The notes beneath the pieces were generated by a model. The model was not told where the DNA came from, made no database searches, and saw nothing but the letters and a program-made list of their open reading frames with translations. The position numbers and the translations under genes are program-made. From the NCBI GenBank assembly GCA_016550405.1, contig JABXGX010000189.1:1-13053 (forward strand): a DNA stretch of 13,053 nucleotides, read 5' to 3'. Shown piece by piece: positions 1 through 7,061 of the stretch. Position 1 is the stretch's first letter, and each line of letters begins with the position of its first letter. The DNA is from an archaeon (lineage in GTDB: Archaea; Asgardarchaeota; Hermodarchaeia; Hermodarchaeales; Hermodarchaeaceae).

Positions 1-642
1 AATATGAGTTCACGTTCCACATGCGGGTACCGGAACCAGGACCTAGTGCTTGGTGCTCTAGCTGGAAAGGTAACCCATCCTTCTGATATTGTCCAATCAG
101 ATAAAGCCTTACTTAGCGTTAATGAAGGTACTCTTTATTTTCCCATTTTTTATCAGAACAAGGAAATTGGCGGAGTCTTCATCGGGTTCGGGCAAGCAAT
201 TATTGATGCCATCGCCGAAACCCATCGCGGGGCAGTAGGGCAAAGTCATGACTTCAACTGGGACGGAAGTCTTCTACTGCTCAGTAAAGACGGTGAATGG
301 CTTCCACCTGAAACTTCTCCCATCAAGGACAAGGAATTGGCAAAATTCCACTTGGAATCCCCTGAAGATGCTTATCAACGGGCTCATGATATATTCTCCC
401 GTTTCTTTGCAAATAGCCGCAGCTGGTTCACTGATACATTCATTCAACGACACCGCGGTTGGGTCGCCACAATTCTAGATATTAACTACGGTAAGTGTGG
501 CCTCATCGCCAGCGAAGATCGGTTGATCTTCAAGCGAGGCGAGTTAAAAATCGTGCTTAGCGGAAACAAGTTGGTACAAACTGAAGGTCGAAAGAAAGTC
601 TTTGTCGCTGGAAGAGCTGGAAAAATCGTCCGCTTCGGATAA
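1..642 (+). CDS. Unrecognised protein, probably 5'-truncated by the window edge
   Basis: The frame is open from the first base to a TAA stop at 640-642 and gives about 212 residues counted from an ATG at 4. No ribosome-binding site can be judged because the upstream sequence is missing, so the true start may lie outside the window. The protein looks soluble: there is no signal peptide and no membrane segment. It has a beta-rich first half (LYFPIFYQNKEIGGVFIGFG at about residues 45-64), a middle with NWDGSLLLLSKDGEW, a helical stretch with several Phe and Trp residues at about 125-145, and a beta-rich basic C-terminus ending FVAGRAGKIVRFG. I recognise no catalytic motif or family, and I assign no function. 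A second frame is also readable at the extreme left up to a stop at 84-86, so the first 25 codons are uncertain. The gene ends inside a hairpin that probably acts in termination, which separates it from the large gene downstream. Confidence 0.55.
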   Translation, partial: NMSSRSTCGYRNQDLVLGALAGKVTHPSDIVQSDKALLSVNEGTLYFPIFYQNKEIGGVFIGFGQAIIDAIAETHRGAVGQSHDFNWDGSLLLLSKDGEWLPPETSPIKDKELAKFHLESPEDAYQRAHDIFSRFFANSRSWFTDTFIQRHRGWVATILDINYGKCGLIASEDRLIFKRGELKIVLSGNKLVQTEGRKKVFVAGRAGKIVRFG

Positions 643-693
643 TAGTGCGTAGGCCCGAAGCGGACCCCTCTTCCTTTTCTTTGCTATTTTTAA
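628..693 (+). terminator. Hairpin plus pyrimidine tract at the end of the first gene
   Basis: GTCCGCTTCGG (628-638) and CCGAAGCGGAC (655-665) form a perfect 11-base inverted repeat with a 16-base loop. The left arm lies in the last codons of the gene and the loop contains the stop codon. The right arm is followed at once by a C/T-rich stretch with runs of four and five T up to about 691. This fits an intrinsic terminator in bacteria, or a T-tract terminator with a 3'-stabilising stem in archaea. The 5' arm being coding is slightly unusual. Confidence 0.6.
684..693 (+). promoter_or_regulatory. Possible TATA-like promoter element for the large gene
   Basis: CTATTTTTAA is the most AT-rich element between the first gene and the large gene. 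An archaeal TATA box here would place the transcript start near 715-722, giving a leader of about 115 bases in front of the ATG at 836. The same T-run also belongs to the presumed terminator of the previous gene, so the call is weak. Confidence 0.25.
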
Positions 694-725
694 CTCTCTT
701 CTAGAAGAAAGGAAAATGCTAGATA

Positions 726-826
726 CTCCTCAGAGTAGAAGCGCTTTTGAGGAGAAACATCTATGAACAGAAAACATTCGTCAACAACTCCTCTCCTCCA
801 GTGTTGGCGAGTTGGACTTAAAGGAG
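726..826 (+). promoter_or_regulatory. Structured leader with two ribosome-binding sites and three anti-SD tracts
   Basis: CTCCTCA (726-732) pairs exactly with TGAGGAG (748-754). G-U and A-U pairs extend the stem inwards by two or three pairs. The right arm contains GAGGAG (749-754), which sits eight bases before an ATG at 763. A second pyrimidine tract, CTCCTCTCCTCC (788-799), lies between that site and the second ribosome-binding site, AAGGAG (821-826), which serves the large gene. The tract could pair with either site. Mutually exclusive folds controlling translation are therefore possible. The pairings are seen; a regulatory role is inference. Confidence 0.4.
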
Positions 827-855
827 CACTCCAAGATGGCATCGTTAGATCATGA
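763..855 (+). CDS. Possible 30-residue leader peptide overlapping the large gene's start
   Basis: An ATG at 763 lies eight bases after GAGGAG (749-754), a strong ribosome-binding site. It opens a 30-codon frame ending TGA at 853-855. The peptide begins MNRKHSSTTPLLQCW, is basic and has no recognisable motif. The frame runs through the ribosome-binding site of the large gene and overlaps its first 20 bases in another frame. A ribosome translating it would melt the pyrimidine tract at 788-799 and would end just inside the downstream gene, a layout known from translational coupling and attenuation. No amino-acid run betrays a sensed ligand. It could also be chance, because GAGGAG may occur simply as the hairpin's right arm. 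Confidence 0.3.
   Translation: MNRKHSSTTPLLQCWRVGLKGALQDGIVRS
821..826 (+). promoter_or_regulatory. Ribosome-binding site AAGGAG that fixes the large gene's start
   Basis: AAGGAG ends nine bases before ATG 836. It lies inside the frame of the alternative TTG start at 812, which has no comparable site upstream, so the ATG at 836 is preferred. Confidence 0.65.
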
Positions 856-3800
856 CACTTTGGTGAAAACTTATCGTATCCTCTTTCAAAGAGCAAGGGA
901 TGACCTTGAAGATATTGCCAAACATTTGACAACAGAAAAGGGTCAAGGAATTCTCGATATATTAACACAAATTGACGAACTTCTGCAACGCATTGAATCT
1001 GCATCAGAACCCTCCCAGTTAGAAATCGAAGTAGCTCGCTCGATAGCTCGGGATTTTGACACTATCGCAACCCGATGGCGAGAGCTGGAACAATACTTCG
1101 CAGACCAAGTGCATTATGATGATTATATCTATCGTTCTGATGAGGACCGGGCAGAAGCTGCAGCTAGGGCGAAAGAGATGATTCGTAATCAAACTCTAGA
1201 GGCTCTCGATGCTGCAGGCACAATGTTTGGGGTAGCGAAGGAATGGCGCCGAGCAGCAAAAAGTTTCAGCACCGTTGTTCAAGAACGAAAGGCTGAAGAT
1301 TCACCCCTCGCGGCAATCCCGGCCATTATCCGTGAATATCGCTGTTATGAACAACTTGATGATGCAGCTAATGTTCTAATTATCGGGCGAGCAATCCAAA
1401 AATTGCTTAGTAGCGTTTCTGGTGATCTTTCTGACCGCGATAAAGCTATGCTCACTGAAGCAATGGACTTTTTCCGCAAAACAGCAATGACAGCCGTGTC
1501 TAAGCGCCAGCAAGATCCGGATGTGAATATTCCTCTAGCTGCGATTTTCTTATGGAATGAAGCTGAAGCATTATCACTTATTGCTGGCACCGACGATGAA
1601 AATGCCTTAAACCGATTTCGTGCCTTGGCAGAATTTTTCGAGCAAGTTGGAAAAGAAGAGCTTACCAAATCCACTCCATCTATTCAACGCTTTGTTGCCA
1701 GTTATATGGAAGGTGCGTTGGCTTATCTTCGAATCACAAAGGATATTGATGGCTTTACCCATAAAGACGCCAAAGAACAAAGCCTTGGCCTAACCCAATA
1801 CGCCGCCGATTTCATTCTCACTCTGCTCGAACGATTAGGCTATCAACGAGTCGCAATTGTGGACGATTCTACAAAAGCTGTTAAAGGGCTTATCGCCATT
1901 TTTGAGATGGTAAAACGTGGTTACGAAGGATCTCGAGCATTTCAGGAGCTTGCGAATCAAGCGGGAACCATCCTCGTCCAAGCTCAACAGCGCCAAGACC
2001 AACCAGTTATTGATTTAGCTATGGTCTTTCGATGGCTCTGTGAAGGTTCTGCCCGCGGACTTTATGTTATCTGTTTGAAACTCATCTCAGATTTGTATCG
2101 TGTGGGAATTGTCAGCGATGTGTTAGATATCGGATCAAAAGAGGAACTCCGCCAGCGTATCTTCGATCTCTTAGCCATTCCTAACCAAGACGAATTATTT
2201 GATTTGCTAATTGATGCCGAAGTTGAATTTAGTGATGTGGTAGACCTCTTTCAAAGCTTAGGACTATATTGGGTCGCCGCAATCTGTAAACTCAACCAAG
2301 GGCAACTCCGTCAGAATCTCAGCTACCTTGAAGCTGAAACCGAGACTATCATCGCTCCCGACCAGACTGAAACCCCTGTTGACGAACTTGACGAAACAGC
2401 TGCAATACCCTTCTGGGGAGCAGCTCCGTCAAAGGACTTTGCTTCTGCAGCAGAACTTTTTTCAAAAGCATATCGACTCCAACTTGGTGCTAGCGAAAAC
2501 CAACTTGAAGGTATGACTGACACTTGGATTCCCTACCGCGATCCAGATGCCATTCGACGACGGGCTGCGTACAGCAGCTGGCTTGCTGGTCTCGCACATT
2601 TGGAGGAAGGCAATGCAGAAGAAGGGGGAAGAAATCTCTTTCACGCGAAAAATGCCTACGAGTTACTTGATCGCCACCATGAAGCCATTGCATGCTTAGA
2701 AGTCTGGTTACGGGAACTGGTGACCTCTATTAGTGAAGAAGAAGGAAGTGGCGCTCGTCCCACTGAAGAACGACTCCAAGAAGTGCTCAATGTCTGCGAC
2801 GAGCTTGTGGGTCTTTATTCTATTCGTCGAATGACACCCGACACAGTAGCAGATATACTTGACATTGTCGGGTTTCTACAGACCCATGTAGGTATTGAAA
2901 ATTGGACTCTCGCAGTGTTTCTTCGCACTTTAGAATATTCTCGTGAAGCGTTAGCTCTAGCCCAACGACTCAAGATTCCCGAACCGGCTCTCGAAAAAAT
3001 ACGATTCCTACGAGAAGAACTCAAAGATTTCCTAAGTGGCGAGTACGCTATAGGAATTTACCCAGACTTCGCGACAGAAGCAACGATTTACTTCGAGGCA
3101 GAAACCCCCGTAAAACTAGCCATCCTCAATGTCTCAGAAAAGGAATCTGCCAATATCTCAATTCGGCCATTGGGTGTTCTGCCACATATTTCTCCGAGCA
3201 CAACTCAACCTTGGAAAGCATCTAGAGACATTTCACAAGTCACGATGAAGAGTTTCTATATCGGAGCCGATGATGAAGCCTATGAACTTGACGCGCAGTC
3301 GACTTACGGCAAGCCAGCAGATGCATTTGGACCCCCACGCCCAATTCCTATAATTCTCGCTAGTATGGCATCACCTGATATGGAACCAGATTCCCCCTCC
3401 GAACAAATATCAGGAGAACAACCATGGTTGGGAGTAATGTGGACTGGCGATTATAGCGGCATGCCCCTAGGGTCTCTCAGAGGTGCCTCCGAAGAAATAA
3501 CTAGTCCTGAGCAATCGCCCGCAACCATTGATGAATTAACTCAAGCCGCCTTCTTCACCGTATTCACCAAATCTGCTCGAGAAGGAAATATTCTCCCTGG
3601 CCAAGTCTTTCCAGTAAGCTTCGGGATATATCAACAAGGGACTAATGACCTTCTCGCCATCCAAACCCTCTTCTTTAAAATCGCCAGCCGTCCCAAAATC
3701 CTGAAAGCTGAAACAAATTGGGCGCAAGACATCGATGACAAATGGGAAGAAAGCTTCGGGATAACCTTCGAAGAAGGGGCTCAGCTTCCTCTCTATGTTC

Positions 3801-5695
3801 CCCGTTTTGCTCCCGAATATGAAATAAAAGATTATGTCAATCCTCAAACTCTCACCCCTACTATTACATTGGGCTCCGATGCTGTTGAACTGACGAAATA
3901 TCTCAAACATGTACCTTATCAGTTCGTCCTCAAGTATTCTGGGGAACGCGAATTCCAGTCAGGAAATAACTACCTAGTCACCAGTAAAATTTCACTTGAG
4001 ATGCCTGTTCCTGGTAGAATCGGAGGTGAATACGAATTCCTACGCCTCCGAACCCCGGCTCGAATCATGACCGCTGAGGAACTCGCGATGCCTCGACTTC
4101 GGAATGGAGTAAACTTCCAAGAACTCTTCTACGGAACTGTCTTTATCGGTGATTCTAACTACGATGGTGAATATTACATCTATCGGCTTTGGGTCTGTTT
4201 CGAACCTGGTGAACGCACCCCAGCAGCAGGCGCTAATTATCGACAAGGTTGGACCAATCACAGATTAGACATCTTTCTTGATCCCAAAACCTGGGATCCC
4301 CGGCTCCTCGTTACTGACTACTATGTTGAATTTGAGGATGGTCGTGGTGAATGGGTCGAGGCTCTTTTCACCTTCAAGGCTGCTAGTTCTACCCTCTTTG
4401 GTATCCGACGCCTTACCGCTGATCTCCATCGTGAAGCACCCCTTGCCTCCTATCCAGACGCCTTTGAATCAGAAATTCGATACGCTCTTATCTCACTTGG
4501 AGTCGATGCTGACACTCCGCTCACAATAACAGGATTTGCTCTTGGACAGCGCTTAGGGTCGATTGAACTCATTCGGGCCAGCTGGGCGAGAAACAAACAA
4601 GATGGTCCAGTAATCTTCAAACCCCCACGCGCTCACCTCTTCCGTGACTACTGGAGCCAACGATACGAACACGGTCTCTACCGCGATGACTGGCAAGGTG
4701 AAAACCAAACCAACGAATATGAAATGAAGGGCAACGACCGAAGTGGCGGACAATCTAAATACATTCGCGGATTCCGACAACGCGCATTCTCCCATGAAAT
4801 CGGAATTATGGCTCGTGAAAAAGACCGCTGTGATCTCGTCATCAACCCACCCGGTGATAGCGAAACTCGCATCATCCGAAACCTTGTCAATCCTCGGAAG
4901 ATCGAACTCTGGACCCGACCGCACGTCAGCTTCAGCCGTCGATTCAACTTCATCGCGAAATACTTTGGACGCCCACCGAAAATCCATACTGCTAGCCTTT
5001 ACTTCTACAGCACACGCCGAGAACTCAATCCTTACTTCAAAACCCGAATCCGTGGAAAAGACCAATGGATACACTACCCTGAAGCTCGCTATTGGACCGG
5101 CAAACACTGGCAACCTATCCCGCAAGACTTCCAACCCTCCGCACACCCCGAAAATCTAGCCCATGGCATCAACACCTGGCTCGAAGCCGACGCCTACTGG
5201 ATCTACCGTTATGTCTGGTTCTGGCCCCTCGAAATCACTTTTCCTCTCCCTCACGATGACTGGGAACGCGCCGACATCTGGGTCAATGCCCGCACCGGCA
5301 AAATCGAATGGATCACATCAGATTATCACTGGCGCGAACTTTGGTACCAAAACGCAGTTAAAGTCAGCGGAGTGAATCCAATCATCGATTTTCTGTTCAA
5401 TTGGAATACACCAGAACCGCTCACGGCAAAGGATGGTGCTCCTATCCATCAATCCATCACTCCCTACTTTGAAGAAGGAAAAACAATCGGCGAATTTGCA
5501 GATCAGCTTCCTTGGATGTTTGCACGATTCAAACATAGCACCGAACACATGCACAAACTCCATGCCTCCTTTTGGAGTCGCAACAAAGTCAAAATCGTTT
5601 ATGGCACACTCGGTATTCTCATCACCTTGCTCGTCCTGCTTCTCATCCCACAAACGAGGATCCTGATCCTCCAACTCCTTGGCTTACTCCCATAA
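836..5695 (+). CDS. 1,619-residue helical-repeat and beta-rich protein with a C-terminal membrane anchor
   Basis: The start ATG is chosen for its AAGGAG site; a TTG at 812 would add eight residues. Residues 1 to about 735 are almost wholly helical, and several stretches look like TPR pairs, for example around 580-630 (GLAHLEEGN, then a helix containing HEAIACLEVWL). A short acidic linker lies near 508-522. From about 736 the protein becomes beta-rich, with a Ser/Pro/Glu-rich, probably disordered insert at about 843-905. Residues 1272-1500 are remarkably rich in Trp, Tyr, Arg and His (YWIYRYVWFWPLEITFPLP near 1455-1475). The end holds one hydrophobic segment, about 1587-1604, preceded by RNKVK, then PQTR and a second hydrophobic tail to the last residue. 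There is no signal peptide, so the bulk should face the cytoplasm like a tail-anchored protein. I recognise no enzyme motif and no named family. A scaffold or protein-binding role is suggested by the solenoid but unproven. The gene appears to be alone in its transcription unit. Confidence 0.9.
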   Translation: MASLDHDTLVKTYRILFQRARDDLEDIAKHLTTEKGQGILDILTQIDELLQRIESASEPSQLEIEVARSIARDFDTIATRWRELEQYFADQVHYDDYIYRSDEDRAEAAARAKEMIRNQTLEALDAAGTMFGVAKEWRRAAKSFSTVVQERKAEDSPLAAIPAIIREYRCYEQLDDAANVLIIGRAIQKLLSSVSGDLSDRDKAMLTEAMDFFRKTAMTAVSKRQQDPDVNIPLAAIFLWNEAEALSLIAGTDDENALNRFRALAEFFEQVGKEELTKSTPSIQRFVASYMEGALAYLRITKDIDGFTHKDAKEQSLGLTQYAADFILTLLERLGYQRVAIVDDSTKAVKGLIAIFEMVKRGYEGSRAFQELANQAGTILVQAQQRQDQPVIDLAMVFRWLCEGSARGLYVICLKLISDLYRVGIVSDVLDIGSKEELRQRIFDLLAIPNQDELFDLLIDAEVEFSDVVDLFQSLGLYWVAAICKLNQGQLRQNLSYLEAETETIIAPDQTETPVDELDETAAIPFWGAAPSKDFASAAELFSKAYRLQLGASENQLEGMTDTWIPYRDPDAIRRRAAYSSWLAGLAHLEEGNAEEGGRNLFHAKNAYELLDRHHEAIACLEVWLRELVTSISEEEGSGARPTEERLQEVLNVCDELVGLYSIRRMTPDTVADILDIVGFLQTHVGIENWTLAVFLRTLEYSREALALAQRLKIPEPALEKIRFLREELKDFLSGEYAIGIYPDFATEATIYFEAETPVKLAILNVSEKESANISIRPLGVLPHISPSTTQPWKASRDISQVTMKSFYIGADDEAYELDAQSTYGKPADAFGPPRPIPIILASMASPDMEPDSPSEQISGEQPWLGVMWTGDYSGMPLGSLRGASEEITSPEQSPATIDELTQAAFFTVFTKSAREGNILPGQVFPVSFGIYQQGTNDLLAIQTLFFKIASRPKILKAETNWAQDIDDKWEESFGITFEEGAQLPLYVPRFAPEYEIKDYVNPQTLTPTITLGSDAVELTKYLKHVPYQFVLKYSGEREFQSGNNYLVTSKISLEMPVPGRIGGEYEFLRLRTPARIMTAEELAMPRLRNGVNFQELFYGTVFIGDSNYDGEYYIYRLWVCFEPGERTPAAGANYRQGWTNHRLDIFLDPKTWDPRLLVTDYYVEFEDGRGEWVEALFTFKAASSTLFGIRRLTADLHREAPLASYPDAFESEIRYALISLGVDADTPLTITGFALGQRLGSIELIRASWARNKQDGPVIFKPPRAHLFRDYWSQRYEHGLYRDDWQGENQTNEYEMKGNDRSGGQSKYIRGFRQRAFSHEIGIMAREKDRCDLVINPPGDSETRIIRNLVNPRKIELWTRPHVSFSRRFNFIAKYFGRPPKIHTASLYFYSTRRELNPYFKTRIRGKDQWIHYPEARYWTGKHWQPIPQDFQPSAHPENLAHGINTWLEADAYWIYRYVWFWPLEITFPLPHDDWERADIWVNARTGKIEWITSDYHWRELWYQNAVKVSGVNPIIDFLFNWNTPEPLTAKDGAPIHQSITPYFEEGKTIGEFADQLPWMFARFKHSTEHMHKLHASFWSRNKVKIVYGTLGILITLLVLLLIPQTRILILQLLGLLP

Positions 5696-5717
5696 CTTAA
5701 CTACTAAAAGCAATGTC

Positions 5718-5730
5718 AAGCTTTAAGAAC
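5718..5730 (+). promoter_or_regulatory. Possible TATA-like promoter for the dehydrogenase gene
   Basis: AAGCTTTAAGAAC is the best AT-rich element in the 89 bases between the large gene and the dehydrogenase. An archaeal TATA box here would start transcription near 5748-5755, leaving a short leader before the candidate starts at 5767-5785. No bacterial -35/-10 pair stands out. The rest of this gap shows no other structure. Confidence 0.3.
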
Positions 5731-5784
5731 TTCAGACACTAACCTCTGTGCCACAAACCATCGTGAATGTTTATAGTGATAATG

Positions 5785-6981
5785 ATGAAAGCTGAAGACG
5801 TAAAACACATCACTGTCCTCGGGGCAGGGCTCATGGGTCACGGCATCACCCAATCATTCGCCCAAGCCGGGTTCCCGGTAACCATGGTAGATATCAAACA
5901 CGAATTCGTCCAAAAGGGCCTCAACAATATTAGATGGAGCCTCGGCAAATTTCTCGAAAAAGGTAAACTTTCTCAAGCCGATCATGATGCGATTCTTGAC
6001 CGAATTACTATCTCAACGGACCGCGATGCGGCGATTAAAGAAACGGATTTAATCGTCGAAGCCATCCCTGAAATCCTTTCACTGAAACAAGAAGTGTTTG
6101 CCGACATTGAAGCCAAAGCACCCAAACATACCATTCTGGCCACAAATACCAGCTCGCTCCCAATCACCGACGTCGCAAAAACCACAAAACATCCAGAAAA
6201 AGTCGTTGGTATGCATTTCTTTTCACCTGTTGTCCGGATGAATATCGTTGAGATTATTAAGGGTGAGAAGACGTCGGATGACGCGGCTAAAATCATTTAT
6301 GACCTTACAGAAAAGATGGGGAAAGAACCAGTCATGTGTAACAAAGATGTGCCTGGTTTTATCGCGAATGGTATTCAGATGTTCCCCCTCAACTTTGTGG
6401 GGCAACTCGTTGACACAGGTAAATTCACTCCTGAAGAGATTGATTCCGCAACCACGTTGAAACTTGGACTTCCAATGGGTACCTTTGGACTCTTGGATTT
6501 CGTTGGGATTGATGTAGTGTATAATGTCCTCAAGTTCATGACCACACGGATTTCCGGGATGAAGATGGCTAGATGCATTGAGGAAAAAGTCCAAAATGGC
6601 GAGTTAGGCGCAAAGACTGGAAAAGGTTTCTATGAACATCCTGGGAATCGCTGGCAGCGCCCATTAGTTTGGTCCCAAGAGTTAGCTGACAGGTTTGATC
6701 CTCAATTGGTAGTGGTGGTCGGCATCAATCGGGCTGCAGAATTGGTAGCTGATGCTGTTGCTTCACCCGCTGATATAGATAAGACGATGAAACTTGGGTT
6801 CAACCAACCTGTAGGCACTTTAGAACTAGCTGACTCATTAGGTATCGATGCGGTGGTCGAGAAACTTGAGTTGATCGCCAAAGAATATGACAACTTCTAT
6901 GCCCCCCATCCTCTGTTAAAGCAGATGATCAAAGAAGGTAAGCTTGGAATGAAGACCAAAGAAGGCTTCTTCAAATACTAG
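5785..6981 (+). CDS. 3-hydroxyacyl-CoA dehydrogenase, NAD-dependent, free-standing
   Basis: The enzyme oxidises (S)-3-hydroxyacyl-CoA to 3-oxoacyl-CoA with NAD in beta-oxidation, or runs in reverse in butanoyl-type synthesis. The Rossmann motif VLGAGLMGHG is at residues 11-20. By alignment from memory with the human mitochondrial enzyme, the catalytic and binding residues are Ser123 (NTSS), His144 (GMHFFSP), Glu156 (IVEII) and Asn195 (PGFIAN), all present. The C-terminal domain is duplicated: LGAKTGKGFYEHP near 274-286 recurs as LGMKTKEGFFKY at the end. That explains 398 residues instead of about 290 for single-domain forms. No crotonase domain is fused, so the hydratase must be encoded elsewhere. 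In-frame starts exist at 5767, 5776 (GTG), 5782 and 5785. None has a strong ribosome-binding site (GTGAT at 5776-5780 is the best). I prefer 5785 because MKAEDVKHITVLGAG gives the usual family N-terminus. The CDS ends with TAG. Confidence 0.93.
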   Translation: MKAEDVKHITVLGAGLMGHGITQSFAQAGFPVTMVDIKHEFVQKGLNNIRWSLGKFLEKGKLSQADHDAILDRITISTDRDAAIKETDLIVEAIPEILSLKQEVFADIEAKAPKHTILATNTSSLPITDVAKTTKHPEKVVGMHFFSPVVRMNIVEIIKGEKTSDDAAKIIYDLTEKMGKEPVMCNKDVPGFIANGIQMFPLNFVGQLVDTGKFTPEEIDSATTLKLGLPMGTFGLLDFVGIDVVYNVLKFMTTRISGMKMARCIEEKVQNGELGAKTGKGFYEHPGNRWQRPLVWSQELADRFDPQLVVVVGINRAAELVADAVASPADIDKTMKLGFNQPVGTLELADSLGIDAVVEKLELIAKEYDNFYAPHPLLKQMIKEGKLGMKTKEGFFKY

Positions 6982-7048
6982 CTTGCATTGGAAGGGCGTA
7001 ACGAACATCCCCCTGCCTTCTTCATTTTCCATTTTGTCTGATCTTTGT

Positions 7049-7054
7049 GAGGTG
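7049..7054 (+). promoter_or_regulatory. Ribosome-binding site GAGGTG for the MFS gene
   Basis: GAGGTG sits seven bases before the GTG at 7062 and supports that start over the ATG at 7086. The 80-base gap before the gene has an imperfect inverted repeat (GAAGG at 6991-6995, CCTTC at 7016-7020) followed by a T-rich stretch. This could be a weak terminator of the dehydrogenase gene. I see no convincing promoter in the gap. Confidence 0.6.
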
Positions 7055-7061
7055 CTAGAGT

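Noticed and set aside
812..835. TTG at 812 as the start of the large gene
   Set aside because: The AAGGAG site at 821-826 lies after this codon and is well spaced for ATG 836; nothing comparable precedes the TTG.
690..1004. 104-codon minus-strand frame across the leader and start of the large gene
   Set aside because: It covers the structured leader and the N-terminus of the large gene, its product resembles no family, and no promoter or ribosome-binding site was seen for it.
3536..3910. 124-codon minus-strand frame inside the large gene
   Set aside because: It is antisense to the beta-rich region, with low-complexity Phe-rich composition typical of a shadow frame.
4553..5146. 197-codon open frame on the minus strand inside the large gene
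   Set aside because: It lies wholly antisense to a well-supported coding sequence, has no recognisable motif or ribosome-binding site, and is explained by the codon composition of the + strand gene.
6991..7020. Inverted repeat GAAGG/CCTTC after the dehydrogenase gene as a firm terminator
   Set aside because: The stem is only five perfect pairs with a 20-base loop, so it is mentioned but not called as a feature.
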